From the NCBI GenBank assembly GCA_958296165.1, contig OY282447.1, positions 1,178,001-1,242,000 on the forward strand: a DNA stretch of 64,000 nt, written 5' to 3'. This stretch comes from an uncultured Pseudomonadales bacterium. Its GTDB lineage: Bacteria; Pseudomonadota; Gammaproteobacteria; Pseudomonadales; Azotimanducaceae. Positions 9,832 through 19,727 of this stretch are shown here, piece by piece (the stretch's first letter is position 1; every line of letters starts with the position of its first letter). Made by a program: the position numbers and the translations under genes. The notes beneath the pieces were generated by a model. That model searched no databases. It was not told the DNA's origin and saw only the letters and a program-made list of their open reading frames with translations.

Positions 9832-10302
9832 TCACAAGTAGGCGATTTCTTCAATATCGTACTCGCGCTTGCCAGCCGGCGTTTCCACTACGGCCGTATC
9901 GCCTTCGCTCTTGCCGATCACAGCCTTGGCGAGCGGCGACATCACCGAAATCTTGCTGGCCTTGAGGTCGGCCTCTTCCTCGCCGACGATCTTGTAGCGC
10001 ACTTCGGCGCTGTTCTCGATGTCAAACAGAGTGATGGTGGCGCCGAATACGACCTTGCCATTGGGCCTGACCTTGGTGACATCGATGATTTTGGCATCCG
10101 CCAGCTGCGCTTCGATGTGGCGAATGCGGGCTTCGGTAAGGCCCTGACGCTCCTTGGCAGCGTGGTATTCGGCGTTCTCGCGCAGATCGCCGTGCTCGCG
10201 TGCCGCGCCTATGGCCTTGGCGAGGCGCGGTCGCATCACGTTCTTCAAGTTCATCAACTCCTCGCGCAGCTGCTCGGCGCCGTTTACGGTCATTGGGGTC
10301 AT
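9832..10302 (-). CDS. greA: transcription elongation factor GreA
   Basis: GreA rescues backtracked RNA polymerase by stimulating transcript cleavage. The 156-aa protein has the N-terminal coiled coil ([20 protein letters not shown]), the acidic tip region [17 protein letters not shown] with the catalytic acidic residues, and the C-terminal FKBP-like domain ending [15 protein letters not shown]. The start ATG at 10302 overlaps the carB stop (ATGA). Longer open frame upstream is inside carB and is rejected. carB-greA coupling is a conserved gammaproteobacterial arrangement. Confidence 0.96.
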   Translation of the reverse strand: MTPMTVNGAEQLREELMNLKNVMRPRLAKAIGAAREHGDLRENAEYHAAKERQGLTEARIRHIEAQLADAKIIDVTKVRPNGKVVFGATITLFDIENSAEVRYKIVGEEEADLKASKISVMSPLAKAVIGKSEGDTAVVETPAGKREYDIEEIAYL

Positions 10303-13300
10303 GTCGTCGTCTGCTCCGAGCCGTTTGCAGTCACTGCGGTCATGTCGTCGCGCTGCTTCTCCTGACCCTTGCCCTGACCAGCGCTTTGGTTCGTGGCTGT
10401 GCCCAAGGCGGTGTGCAGGTCTTGCAGGCGGCGCACCTCGTCGACGGGGCCGTGACGTATCGCCTTGCAGAACGCTTCGCCGCCGGCCAGCGTTGTTGTG
10501 TAGCACACCTTGTGGCGCAACGCGAGTCGGCGGATGGCGGCCGAATCAGCGATCGCCTGACGACCCTCCGTGCTATTGACGATCAGGTCGACGTCGTCGT
10601 TGCGCAGCAAGTCGGTGATGTCCGGGCGGCCTTCTATGACCTTGTTGACCACATCGCAAGCCACGCCGGCCTTGCGCAAGCTAGCCGCGGTGCCGCGCGT
10701 GGCGACGATTCTGAATCCCAGCGCGGCTAGTTTCCCGCCCACACTGCCAACGAACGGCTTGTCGGAAGGCTTGACGCTAACGAACGCGGTGCCGCCGGTG
10801 GGCAATTGTTCGCCGGCACTGAGCGATGCCTTGGCGAATGCCTCCGCGAAGCTGTCGCCTACGCCCATCACCTCGCCGGTAGACTTCATTTCCGGGCCCA
10901 GGATGGGGTCCACGCCGGGGAACTTCGGAAACGGGAATACCGATTCCTTCACGCAAACGTAGTGTGGCACCACTGCCTTGGTGAAGCCCTGCTCGGGCAA
11001 GGTTTGGCCAGCCATGCAGCGCGCCGCCACCTTGGCTAACGACACGCCGATGCACTTCGAGACGAACGGCACGGTGCGCGAAGCGCGAGGATTGGCCTCC
11101 AGCACGTAGATGTCGTCATCCTGCAATGCGAGCTGGACGTTCATGAGGCCCACTACGCCAAGCTCCCGCGCCAGCGCTTTCACTTGATCGCCAATCTCGC
11201 CCTGCAAATCTTCGTTGAGCGAGAAAGGCGGCAGGGCGCAGGCGGAGTCGCCTGAATGAACGCCGGCTTGCTCAATGTGCTGCATGATGGCGCCGACGAC
11301 AACGTGCTGGCCATCCGACACCACGTCGACGTCCAACTCCACCGCCTGTTCCAGGAATCGATCCAACAGCACCGGCGACGAATCGGACGCATCGACGGCA
11401 TCGGCGAAATAGCGCTTGAGCTCGGCTGCGTTGTAGACGACCTCCATCGCCCTTCCACCCAGGACGTAGGACGGCCGAACTACGATGGGATAGCCGATTT
11501 CCTCAGCCTCGGCCACGCCCTCGGCGACCGTCAGGGCAGTGCGATTGGAGGGCTGGCGCAGGCCCGCTTTCTCGATCACCGCTTGGAAGCGCTGGCGGTC
11601 CTCGGCGCGGTCGATGGCGTCTGGGCTGGTGCCGATGATGGGCACGCCGGCGGACTCTAGAAGATCGGCGAGCTTGAGGGGCGTTTGCCCGCCGAACTGC
11701 ACGATCACGCCCTCCGGCCGCTCCACGTCGACGATGGCCAGCACGTTCTCCAACGTCACCGGCTCGAAATACAGCCGATCCGAAGTGTCGTAGTCCGTGG
11801 ACACCGTCTCCGGGTTGCAGTTCACCATGATGGTCTCGAAGCCGTCCTCGCGCATGGCCAGAGCGGCATGCACGCAACAGTAGTCGAACTCGATGCCTTG
11901 GCCGATGCGGTTCGGCCCGCCGCCGAGCACCATGATCTTGCGCCGCGTTGTGGGCGCGGCCTCGCATTCCTCCTCGAACGTGGAATAGAGATAGGCAGTA
12001 GTGGCCTCGAACTCGGCCGCGCAGGTGTCCACGCGCTTGAACACTGGCTTCACGCCGGCGGCCAAGCGAGCGGCGCGAGCATCCTCTTCGGCACAACCAA
12101 GCAGCTCGGCAAGGCGCATGTCTGAGAAGCCGTCGCGTTTCAGCCGCCACCAGTCTTGTCGAGCCAGATCCGCAACGGCGCAGCGCGCGATGCGCTGTTC
12201 GGCCTGCACCAGTTCTTCCACTTGGGCGAGGAACCACGGATCGATGCATGTGGCCTGCTGCACCCGCTCGACGTCATGCCCGGCTCGAAATGCATCCGCG
12301 ACGTACAGTATCCGCTCCGCTCCGGGCCGGCTCAGTTCATGAATGAGCCGGTGCCGCTGCTCCTCGCCGCCTTGTGGGTCAATGCGCGGCGCCAGGCCGG
12401 CGATGCCGGTCTCCAAGCTGCGCAGGGCCTTCTGCAACGACTCCTTGAACGTGCGACCGATGGCCATGGCCTCGCCCACCGACTTCATCTGCGTGGTCAG
12501 CTGGTCATCCGCCTGCGGAAACTTCTCGAAGGTGAAGCGCGGCACCTTCGTCACCACATAGTCGATGGCCGGCTCGAAGGATGCAGGCGTGGCGCCGGTG
12601 ATGTCGTTGTCCAGTTCGTCCAGCGTATAGCCAACGGCCAGCTTGGCGGCCACCTTGGCGATGGGAAAACCTGTGGCCTTGGAGGCCAGCGCGGATGAGC
12701 GCGACACGCGCGGATTCATCTCGATCACCACCATCCTTCCCGTCTCCGGATCGATGGCGAACTGCACGTTGGCGCCGCCGGTTTCGACGCCGATTTCGCG
12801 CAGCACCGCGATGGAGGCGTTGCGCAGAAGCTGGTACTCCTTGTCTGTCAAGGTTTGCGCCGGCGCCACGGTGATCGAGTCGCCGGTGTGGATGCCCATC
12901 GGGTCCACGTTCTCGATGCAGCAGACGATGATGCAGTTGTCGCGCCTGTCGCGAATCACCTCCATCTCGAACTCCTTCCAGCCGAGCAGGGATTCGTCGA
13001 TGAGCAGCTCGCTGGTAGGCGATAGATCGAGGCCGCGGCGGCAGATTTCCAGAAACTCGTCGCGGTTGTAGGCCACGCCGCCGCCGCTGCCGCCCAACGT
13101 AAACGACGGCCGAATGATGCAAGGGAACCCGATGCGGCTCTGCACTTGCTGCGCCTCCTCCAAGCTGTGCGCGATGGCGGAGTGCGGCGTGGCGAGGCCG
13201 ATGCGCTTCATTGCCCCTATGAAGCGTTCGCGGTCCTCGGCTTTGTCGATGGCATCCTGGCTGGCGCCGATCAGCTCTACGCCATGCTCTTCGAGCACGC

Positions 13301-13616
13301 CTTCGCGGACCAGATCCAAAGCGCAGTTGAGCGCCGTCTGGCCACCCATGGTCGGCAGCAAGGCAGCCGGCTTTTCGGCCGCGATGACCTTGGCCACGGT
13401 GCGCCACTCCACAGGCTCTATGTAGGTGGCGTCGGCGCTGGCCGGGTCGGTCATGATGGTGGCCGGATTGGAGTTCACCAGCACCACGCGATAGCGCTCG
13501 TCCTTGAGCGCTTTGCAGGCTTGGGCGCCGGAATAGTCGAACTCGCACGCCTGGCCAATCACAATGGGCCCGGCGCCGAGAACGAGTATGGAATCGAGGT
13601 CGTTTCGACGAGGCAT
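10299..13616 (-). CDS. carB: carbamoyl-phosphate synthase large subunit
   Basis: CarB makes carbamoyl phosphate for arginine and pyrimidine synthesis. The 1105-aa protein has the two homologous halves, each with an ATP-grasp carboxyphosphate/carbamoyl site. The first begins [20 protein letters not shown] and the second has [21 protein letters not shown] methylglyoxal-synthase-like allosteric domain lies near the C-terminus ([18 protein letters not shown]). About 30 extra residues rich in Gln/Asp/Thr follow that domain, so the protein is slightly longer than the E. coli enzyme. carA is not upstream here; the next gene is a frameshifted exported-protein gene, so the small subunit must be encoded elsewhere. 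ArgF in this window would use the product. Confidence 0.97.
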   Translation of the reverse strand: MPRRNDLDSILVLGAGPIVIGQACEFDYSGAQACKALKDERYRVVLVNSNPATIMTDPASADATYIEPVEWRTVAKVIAAEKPAALLPTMGGQTALNCALDLVREGVLEEHGVELIGASQDAIDKAEDRERFIGAMKRIGLATPHSAIAHSLEEAQQVQSRIGFPCIIRPSFTLGGSGGGVAYNRDEFLEICRRGLDLSPTSELLIDESLLGWKEFEMEVIRDRRDNCIIVCCIENVDPMGIHTGDSITVAPAQTLTDKEYQLLRNASIAVLREIGVETGGANVQFAIDPETGRMVVIEMNPRVSRSSALASKATGFPIAKVAAKLAVGYTLDELDNDITGATPASFEPAIDYVVTKVPRFTFEKFPQADDQLTTQMKSVGEAMAIGRTFKESLQKALRSLETGIAGLAPRIDPQGGEEQRHRLIHELSRPGAERILYVADAFRAGHDVERVQQATCIDPWFLAQVEELVQAEQRIARCAVADLARQDWWRLKRDGFSDMRLAELLGCAEEDARAARLAAGVKPVFKRVDTCAAEFEATTAYLYSTFEEECEAAPTTRRKIMVLGGGPNRIGQGIEFDYCCVHAALAMREDGFETIMVNCNPETVSTDYDTSDRLYFEPVTLENVLAIVDVERPEGVIVQFGGQTPLKLADLLESAGVPIIGTSPDAIDRAEDRQRFQAVIEKAGLRQPSNRTALTVAEGVAEAEEIGYPIVVRPSYVLGGRAMEVVYNAAELKRYFADAVDASDSSPVLLDRFLEQAVELDVDVVSDGQHVVVGAIMQHIEQAGVHSGDSACALPPFSLNEDLQGEIGDQVKALARELGVVGLMNVQLALQDDDIYVLEANPRASRTVPFVSKCIGVSLAKVAARCMAGQTLPEQGFTKAVVPHYVCVKESVFPFPKFPGVDPILGPEMKSTGEVMGVGDSFAEAFAKASLSAGEQLPTGGTAFVSVKPSDKPFVGSVGGKLAALGFRIVATRGTAASLRKAGVACDVVNKVIEGRPDITDLLRNDDVDLIVNSTEGRQAIADSAAIRRLALRHKVCYTTTLAGGEAFCKAIRHGPVDEVRRLQDLHTALGTATNQSAGQGKGQEKQRDDMTAVTANGSEQTTT

Positions 13617-13851
13617 TGCTAGCGTAGCTTCTCCCGACGCAGGGGCAACACGGAAGACGTCCTGTGTCGGGGCGTAGCCCAGCCTCGGCTAAGTCTCAAG
13701 GGCGCAAGAACTAACGCGCTAGGACAAGTGCGCAAATGCACACCCCCCATGCAGCGTCAACGGCTCGCGCCATTCACAACGAGCCTTACACCGACGCGTG
13801 TTTCAAGAGCGCGGGCGGAACCTAATCCGCCTACGCATTCGGCACCCAAGC

Positions 13852-14249
13852 TCAGGACGCCGGCAATACGTCGATGCGAGTGACGGAGCACATGTTGCCT
13901 TGCTGCTTTTCTGGGTCGTCGTCGACCCAAACGGTTACCCTGCGACCCGTCATGAACGCCAGCTGAGCGGAATCGAGCATCCGCATGGCGCTGGACTTGG
14001 CAATGTGCTTGCCGGCGCAGTCGACGGTCACCCAGCTGTTGGCGCAATTCAGTCGGGCGGTACTGGGCGCCACGCTCAGGAGTGCGGCGCAACCGCCGAA
14101 CTGGTCGCTGGCTTCGGCTAGCGTACACGCGCAATCGTGGTAGTCACTCTCGACGTCGTAGCTTGGGCAGGCAACGCGAGCGGCAGGGCCATGGCCAAAG
14201 TAACTACGGCCGCCTTTACCAGACGGCCCTGCGACAGACGGGCTTTCAT
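13852..14249 (-). pseudogene. frameshifted small exported cysteine protein (paralogue B)
   Basis: An ATG at 14249 with AAGGAG 6 nt upstream opens a clean signal peptide (KAAVVTLAMALPLALPAQA) followed by TTSRVTTTIARV. That frame then stops near 14134. The next frame continues with LAEASDQFGGC, then WVTVDCAGKH, AMRMLDSAQLAFMTGRRV and RIDVLPAS. Adding one base near 14137 (GT-ACG) joins the two and gives a protein that aligns end to end with paralogue A (1323-1691), including the FGGC, the AMRMLDSAQ core and the VDVL-like end. The gene is therefore either a recent one-base-deletion pseudogene or carries a sequencing error. It lies just upstream of carB, where carA would often be. Confidence 0.75.
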
Positions 14250-14407
14250 CTCCATCTCCTTGGGAATCCAATGCGCATTGTAATACCACCAACCGCGTGG
14301 AATTGTCTACTGTCTAGGCTCGCGAAATCTGCCCACGTTGCCGGCCGACATTGCCGCATGAAGTCGTCGAGCGTTGCGACGCCAGCTACTAGCGAAAGGG
14401 AGCTGCC

Positions 14408-15766
14408 ATGCCTGTGGAGACCACGCAGAACGAGCCGGCGGAGCGCATCAAACATCTGATCGCGGCCGATCCCGGCGCCGTCGATGCCTACCTGAATCGC
14501 CTGCCGGGTACCGACGTCGTGCGAGCCATGTTCCGGTTGGACGAAGACGAGCGCAACGCCGTGTTGCTGGCGCTGGCGCCGAGCACTGCGGCGGAGTTCA
14601 TCGAAGACGTGCCAGACGAAGTGGCTGCCGATCTGATCGAGGCGCTGCCGGCGGCACAAGCCGCTTCCATCGTGACCGCCCTGCCGCGTCACGAGCGAGC
14701 CGATGTGCTGGCCGAAGTCGAAGACGCTGATCGACATCGCATCCTAGGCGCGATGCCACCGGCGAGCGCTGCCGACGCGCGCGAACTGCTGACCTACCCG
14801 GCAGAGTCGGCCGGCGGGCTGATGGTGCGCGAGTTCCTGGCCTTCCCTGCTGGCACGGCGGCGCGCACGGTGTTGGAAGAGCTGACGTCCGGTACGCGGA
14901 ATCTGTCCCGCCACCTGCTGCAACACGCATATGTCGTGGCGCCGGATGGCCGCCTGGCCGGCGTTGCGCTCACCAAGGAGCTGGTGGGCTCGGCGCCGTC
15001 GGAGCGCATCGAGCGCCTGGCGAGGCGCGCCACGGCGATCAATGTGGATGCGGATCTCAGCACCGTGGATGCCTGCCTAGCCGAATCGGAGGCGTTGTCG
15101 CTGCCGGTGACCGATGACGTCGGCCGCCTGCTCGGCGTCGTCGAACGCGAACACGTGGACGATGCCCTAACGGAACGCGCTACCGACGACCACTTGAAGT
15201 CGCACGGCATCGTCGGCGGCGAGGAACTGCGCGGCATGCCGCTCGGCGAACGCGCTCGCAAACGCCTCTCTTGGCTGTCGATCAACATCGTCCTGAACAT
15301 GATCTCGGTGAGCGTGATCGCTGCCTTTGAAGAAACCTTGGCCGCAGCGATCGCGCTGGCGGTCTTTCTGCCCATCGTCTCCGACATGAGCGGCTGCTCG
15401 GGCAATCAGGCGGTGGCGGTGAGCATGCGCGAACTGGCGCTTGGCATCGCCGCTCCCCGCGACGCCTTGCGCGTGTGGTGGCAGGAAGCCAAGGTTGGCA
15501 TGTTGAACGGCCTCGCGCTGGGTGCGCTGCTCGGCATCGCCGCTTGGGCTTGGAAGGGCAATCCGGTGCTAGCGGCCGTGGTGGCGGCGGCGTTGGCCCT
15601 CAACACGGTCGTCGCGGTGTCGATAGGCGGCACCGTGCCGCTGCTGCTCAGGCGCATCGGCGCCGACCCGGCGATCGCTTCCGGGCCAGTGCTGACCACC
15701 GTTACCGACATGTGCGGCTTCTTCTTGGTGCTTGGCCTCGCCACTTTGGCCCTCGCGTGGCTGTAG
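14408..15766 (+). CDS. mgtE: magnesium transporter MgtE
   Basis: This 452-aa inner-membrane Mg2+ channel has the usual layout. First comes an N-terminal helical MgtE-N superhelix (about 1-130, with repeated ALPAAQAASIVTALP-like units). A pair of CBS domains follows (about 135-255), then five transmembrane helices from about residue 290. The pore signature lies in the second to third helices: LPIVSDMSGCSGNQAVAVSMRELALG. The family is gated by Mg2+ binding between the N and CBS domains. The start ATG follows a plausible AAGGGAG ribosome site at 14395. It stands alone, read away from the carB block. Confidence 0.95.
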   Translation: MPVETTQNEPAERIKHLIAADPGAVDAYLNRLPGTDVVRAMFRLDEDERNAVLLALAPSTAAEFIEDVPDEVAADLIEALPAAQAASIVTALPRHERADVLAEVEDADRHRILGAMPPASAADARELLTYPAESAGGLMVREFLAFPAGTAARTVLEELTSGTRNLSRHLLQHAYVVAPDGRLAGVALTKELVGSAPSERIERLARRATAINVDADLSTVDACLAESEALSLPVTDDVGRLLGVVEREHVDDALTERATDDHLKSHGIVGGEELRGMPLGERARKRLSWLSINIVLNMISVSVIAAFEETLAAAIALAVFLPIVSDMSGCSGNQAVAVSMRELALGIAAPRDALRVWWQEAKVGMLNGLALGALLGIAAWAWKGNPVLAAVVAAALALNTVVAVSIGGTVPLLLRRIGADPAIASGPVLTTVTDMCGFFLVLGLATLALAWL

Positions 15767-15806
15767 CGCCACGGTTCGGCGTGTACTGGCTGTAATATAG
15801 ACGCCC

Positions 15807-15905
15807 ATGACGTACTGTCTGGCCATCAGCGTCGACGCCGGGTTGGCGTTCGCTTCGGATTCGCGCACAAATGCCGCCAACTCCGTGGGGGAAGCCGTAC
15901 GATGA
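15807..15905 (+). pseudogene. 5' stub of an Anbu-type proteasome-like peptidase gene
   Basis: A 32-residue open frame begins MTYCLAISVDAGLAFASDSR followed by TNA. This matches the N-terminus I know for the proteasome-like peptidase Anbu (COG3484), whose members start MTYxxAxxxxAGLVFxSDSRTNAGVD. After TNA the similarity is lost and a TGA follows. The rest of the gene (about 200 codons in intact members) is missing. The TGA overlaps the ATG of the next gene, so translation of the stub, if any, could couple to it. Usual Anbu neighbours (alpha-E protein, ATP-grasp, transglutaminase) are absent. The stretch is short, so confidence is moderate. Confidence 0.55.
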
Positions 15906-17170
15906 TGAAGGGACTGGCGAGCACCTTGACGCGGCGCATCGTCGAGGCGATCAGCGCGTCTTCGTCACTGCCATTCCGCGCCACGTTTCCGGACGGCTCG
16001 GAGCTCGTGGCTGGTGAAGGCAAACCCATCGTGACCGCGGCGTTCAAGACTGCGAGCGCCGCTTGGCGCACGGTGATATTTGGCCATGTCGGCTTCCTAG
16101 AGGCATATTTCGACGGCGACATCGATATCGAAGGCGATCTGCGCGACTTGATGACGGTGGGTTTCGACGCCGGTTTCGACGAATCCTCGGGTCTCCTGGT
16201 GGGCATCCGCAACCGCTGGCACGGCCTGCGCTTCAACAATCGCACCGGCGCGATGCCGAAGGAGAACGCCCGCTACCACTATGGCCTAGGCGCGGACTTC
16301 TACGCCAAGATGCTCGACGATCCCTATCTGATGTATACCTGCGCCTACTACGAGCATCCGCAGCAAACCGTGCTCGAAGCGCAGATCGCCAAGATGGAGC
16401 ATGTCGCGCGCAAGGTGCGGCTGCGGCCCGGCGATCGCGTGATCGACATGGGCTGCGGCTTCGGCGGCTTCATGTTCTATGCCGCCGAGCAGCACGGCGT
16501 CCACGTCACCGGCGTCAACACCACCACAGAGCAGGCGGACTGGGTGAAAGCCAAGATCGCGGCGCGTGGCCTCGAGGGCCAGCTCGCGATGCATGAAGCC
16601 GACGTGCGGCAAGGTTTCGGCCAGTACGACAAGGTGGTCTCCATCGGCGTCATGGAACACGCTGGCCGCCACCAGCTGCGCGAAGTTGTGCGCGCCCATG
16701 CGCAGGCATTGAAGCCGGGCGGTTTGGGGCTGATCCACTTCATCGGTCATGTCGGTGACCGCGCTACCGATTTCTTCATCCGCAAATACATCTTCCCGGG
16801 CGGCTGGATACCCAGCTTGTCCAAGGCACTGGACGCCATGGAGGCCGAGGGATTGGAGATTCACGACGTGGAGAACCTGCGCCGCCACTACGCGCTGACG
16901 TTGGACGCTTGGACCGAGAAGTTCGAAGCCAATTGGGAGGCCATCCGGGCAATGGACCCCAGCCGCTTCGACGAACGCTTCCTGCGCATCTGGCGCACCT
17001 ATCTGATTGGCTGCGCTGAGATGTTCCGCGCCAAGCTGAGCCAGACGAATCTCTTCCAAATCGTGTTCAGCAAAGGCAACGTCGATACCGACAACTATCC
17101 CATGACGCGCCGGCACCTCTACGAACAGCCGCTGCCGGCGCAGGCGTCGACGCAACAAGTCGACGGCTGA
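15902..17170 (+). CDS. cyclopropane-fatty-acyl-phospholipid synthase-like methyltransferase (TmsB-like candidate)
   Basis: This 422-aa SAM-dependent methyltransferase of the CFA synthase family acts on unsaturated phospholipid acyl chains. It has an N-terminal lipid-binding-like domain (FLEAYFDGDIDIEGDLRDL), the SAM loop VIDMGCGFGGF (about 180), ITxxEQ-like TTTEQADW, the VSIGVMEHAG segment, and the C-terminal bicarbonate-site-like YRRLY/RLWRTYL region (FLRIWRTYLIGC). The stop overlaps the start of the flavoprotein gene (TGATG), so the two are coupled. That pairing is the arrangement of tmsB-tmsA, which make 10-methyl fatty acids through a methylene intermediate. Ordinary cyclopropane synthesis needs no partner reductase, so the pair favours methyl branching. 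GTGGGGGA 9 nt upstream is the likely ribosome site. Confidence 0.85.
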   Translation: MMKGLASTLTRRIVEAISASSSLPFRATFPDGSELVAGEGKPIVTAAFKTASAAWRTVIFGHVGFLEAYFDGDIDIEGDLRDLMTVGFDAGFDESSGLLVGIRNRWHGLRFNNRTGAMPKENARYHYGLGADFYAKMLDDPYLMYTCAYYEHPQQTVLEAQIAKMEHVARKVRLRPGDRVIDMGCGFGGFMFYAAEQHGVHVTGVNTTTEQADWVKAKIAARGLEGQLAMHEADVRQGFGQYDKVVSIGVMEHAGRHQLREVVRAHAQALKPGGLGLIHFIGHVGDRATDFFIRKYIFPGGWIPSLSKALDAMEAEGLEIHDVENLRRHYALTLDAWTEKFEANWEAIRAMDPSRFDERFLRIWRTYLIGCAEMFRAKLSQTNLFQIVFSKGNVDTDNYPMTRRHLYEQPLPAQASTQQVDG

Positions 17171-18516
17171 TGGAAACAGCCGCTGCGCAAGGGCACGAGC
17201 GCCGCGCCCGCGCCTTCGCCGCTGCCTTGGCGCAAGCCTGTCGTGGTGCCGGCGTGCGTCGGCTGAACAAGCCACTCTCGAATCTGTTCCGCGACCGCGA
17301 AGCCAACGGGCGCGGTTTGCCGGCCGCGGAACTGACGCATGTGCTGGAAGTAGATGCCGCGGCCGGCTGGGCGGATGTCGAAGGCATGATTCCCTACGAC
17401 CTAGCCCTCAACGGCACTTTGCCGCACGGCGTGGCGCCGCGCGTGGTGCCGCAGCTCAAGTCCATCACGGTCGGCGGCGCGGTGGCGGGCATCGGCATCG
17501 AGGCCACCTCGTTCCGCCATGGGCTCGTACACGAAACGGTGCGCGAGATGGATGTGGCGTTGGCGGACGGCAGCATTGTCAGCGCTACGCGAGACAACGA
17601 TCACGCCGACCTATTCGCGGCCATGCCGAACAGCTACGGCACCTTGGGCTACGCCACGCGCCTGCGCATCGAGACCATGCCCGTGCAACGCTACGTCCAC
17701 GTAAGCCATCGACGCTTCAAGGAAATAGAGGCGTTCTTCGCCGCCATCGAGCAGGCATTCGACGCCGACGCGGATTTCCTCGATGGCGTCGCATTTGCGC
17801 CGGACGATTTCGTCCTCAGCACCGCCGCCTTCGTCGCCGCGGCACCCCACGTCAGCGACTATACGTTCGAGAACATCTACTACCGTTCGCTACGCGAACG
17901 CGACGAGGACTACCTCACCGCGCACGACTACTTCTGGCGCTGGGACACCGACTGGTTCTGGTGCTCGAAGAACTTGGGCGCCGAGAATCCGATCCTGCGT
18001 CGGCTGCTCGGTCGAGAGCGGCTAGGCTCGCGTTTCTATCAGCGCGTGATGCGCGCGAACAGCCGCTGGCGGCTGTTGGAGACAGCCGAGCGGGTGGCTG
18101 GCTACCGGCGCGAATCGATCATTCAGGATGTGGACTTGCCGCTTGCCACTGCCCCGGATTTCCTCGCTACGCTCATGGCGGAGATAGGCATCTTCCCCGT
18201 TTGGGTGTGCCCGGTGCGCGATACCGGCGGCGTGTACGCGCCGCTCTTTCCGGCCCCAGCAGCGCGCTACGTCAACTTCGGCTTCTGGGACACCCTGCGG
18301 TTCAACGTCGGCTACCCGGCCGGCCACTTCAATCGCAAGGTGGAAAGCGCGGTGACTCGACTGGGCGGCATCAAGTCGCTGTATTCGTCGTCGTTCTATA
18401 GCCGCGAGGAGTTCGACCGGATGTACGGCGGCGACAGCTACCGGCAGGTCAAGCGCCGCTACGACCCCGACGACGCGCTCGGCGACCTCTATGCCAAGTG
18501 CGTTCGCCCACGCTGA
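17170..18516 (+). CDS. DHCR24-like FAD-binding oxidoreductase (TmsA-like candidate)
   Basis: This 448-aa FAD_binding_4 flavoprotein has an N-terminal PCMH-type FAD domain. It includes PQLKSITVGGAVAGIGIEA, FRHGLVHETVREMDVALADG and LFAAMPNSYGTLGYATRLRI, which closely recall sterol delta-24 reductase (DHCR24). The C-terminus has WFWCSKNLG and aromatic-rich stretches of the substrate domain. Such enzymes reduce or oxidise C=C bonds in lipids. Directly coupled to a CFA-type methyltransferase, the likely job is reducing the 10-methylene acyl chain to 10-methyl. A third tms gene is not present. No signal peptide or TM is visible. The FAD fold is certain; the substrate is inference. Confidence 0.85.
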   Translation: METAAAQGHERRARAFAAALAQACRGAGVRRLNKPLSNLFRDREANGRGLPAAELTHVLEVDAAAGWADVEGMIPYDLALNGTLPHGVAPRVVPQLKSITVGGAVAGIGIEATSFRHGLVHETVREMDVALADGSIVSATRDNDHADLFAAMPNSYGTLGYATRLRIETMPVQRYVHVSHRRFKEIEAFFAAIEQAFDADADFLDGVAFAPDDFVLSTAAFVAAAPHVSDYTFENIYYRSLRERDEDYLTAHDYFWRWDTDWFWCSKNLGAENPILRRLLGRERLGSRFYQRVMRANSRWRLLETAERVAGYRRESIIQDVDLPLATAPDFLATLMAEIGIFPVWVCPVRDTGGVYAPLFPAPAARYVNFGFWDTLRFNVGYPAGHFNRKVESAVTRLGGIKSLYSSSFYSREEFDRMYGGDSYRQVKRRYDPDDALGDLYAKCVRPR

Positions 18517-18632
18517 GGAACCACTCGACGGCGGCGTCCTCGTTGCCATTGGCCGGGCCGTGCCGGTCACGCCGGTGCCAAGCGACAAATCGCTACTGCT
18601 AGTATCCGCCGTCCGCAACCAATAGGCCGCAC

Positions 18633-19484
18633 ATGGACAACCCACCCGTCTTCGAGATCGAACTGCCATCCTTTCAAGCCGATGTGGTCGAACGATCCCG
18701 TCAAGTTCCCGTCGTGGTGCTGTTCTGGACCGACCAAGTTGCCCCGGCCGCGGAGACCAAAGCCGCCCTCGAACGGCTTGCCGCGCAATACCAAGGCAAG
18801 TTCGCGTTGGCGCTGTCCGACGTGGCCAAGGACCAAACGCTCGCGCAGCAGTTGCGCGTGCAGGGCATTCCCAGCATCCGCGTGATCCAGGACGGCCAAC
18901 TTGCCGAACAGATTGAAGGCCCGCAGGGCGAGAAGGTGCTGCGAGAGTTGATCGACCGCCTAACGCAATCGCCTAGCGACATGTTGAAGGATCAACTTGC
19001 CGCCCATCTGCAAGCCGAAGACTTCAACGGTGCGCTAGAGGTGCTTCAGCAAGCCATCCGTGCCGAACCGGGCAACGCCGCCTTCAAGGTCGAGTGGGCA
19101 GACGTGCTGCTCATCCAAGGCGATCTAGAAGGCGGTCGCACAGTGCTCGCCGCCATCGCCGAAGGCGTAGCCGAGCGGGAACGCCCGGCGACGCGCCTAG
19201 CGCTGCTCGAGGAAGCCGCTGGCTTGGGGCGGCTTGGCGACGCGCTTGCAGCCGTCGAGCGCGACGAAACGGATTTGGACGCACGCTACCGTGCAGCCAT
19301 CCTGCTCACGCGCGAACGCCGCTATGTCGATGCCTTGGAGCAGGCCATGGCAATCTTGCAACAGGACCGACAATACCGTGACGACATCGGTCGGGTGACA
19401 ATGGTGCGCATCATGTCCTTGTTGGAGAAAGGCTCGAATGTTGCCAAGCAATACCGGCGCCGGATGTTCAATTTCCTGCATTGA
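18633..19484 (+). CDS. cnoX: thioredoxin-TPR co-chaperone, CnoX (YbbN) type
   Basis: The 283-aa protein has a thioredoxin-like domain (about 1-110) followed by a TPR-like helical domain (about 115-283), the CnoX/YbbN architecture. E. coli CnoX protects proteins from oxidative unfolding and delivers them to GroEL and DnaK. The active-site position reads FWTDQVAPAAE: no cysteine is present where thioredoxins have WCGPC and where E. coli CnoX has SQHC. The domain cannot do dithiol chemistry, and chlorine-type activation through that Cys is also excluded. It begins 116 bp after the flavoprotein and is probably independent. Confidence 0.88.
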   Translation: MDNPPVFEIELPSFQADVVERSRQVPVVVLFWTDQVAPAAETKAALERLAAQYQGKFALALSDVAKDQTLAQQLRVQGIPSIRVIQDGQLAEQIEGPQGEKVLRELIDRLTQSPSDMLKDQLAAHLQAEDFNGALEVLQQAIRAEPGNAAFKVEWADVLLIQGDLEGGRTVLAAIAEGVAERERPATRLALLEEAAGLGRLGDALAAVERDETDLDARYRAAILLTRERRYVDALEQAMAILQQDRQYRDDIGRVTMVRIMSLLEKGSNVAKQYRRRMFNFLH

Positions 19485-19500
19485 CAAGGCAAAGCCGACA

Positions 19501-19516
19501 GTAAGCGTTCACTTAC
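19501..19516. promoter_or_regulatory. 16-bp imperfect dyad, operator-like
   Basis: GTAAGCGTTCACTTAC reads nearly the same on both strands: arms GTAAG and CTTAC, inner GCG against CAC. It sits 16 bp after the cnoX stop in the gap leading to the glutamine-synthetase-family gene. The size and form resemble TetR-type operators, but no regulator gene is adjacent. Confidence 0.25.
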
Positions 19517-19529
19517 CAGTTGGCGGTGG

Positions 19530-19727
19530 TTATTCACATGCGGCGCATGAGGGCAAGAACGAGGTCGCTGCTTTGCGCGACTCGCCCTTGAGTACGGAGA
19601 CGTTTTTGTAAAGCATTGAAAAACAAGGACAAATAGCTTCTAAACCGCATCAAAGGAAGCTGTTCGGACGCGGCTGGCAACTTGATGTAAGGCTTGCATC
19701 CCAAAGTTATACAGAGATTTATCCACA
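19530..19727. promoter_or_regulatory. cluster of DnaA-box-like sequences in an AT-richer gap
   Basis: TTATCCACA (19719-19727) is a perfect DnaA box. TTATACAGA (19707-19715) and TTATTCACA (19530-19538) each differ by one base from known strong boxes. They share the same orientation, and between them lies an AT-richer stretch around 19605-19640. The gap is 268 bp long and holds no gene. No dnaA, dnaN, parAB or mnmG neighbours are visible, so a chromosomal origin is unlikely. DnaA titration or regulation of the downstream gene is possible. Confidence 0.4.
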
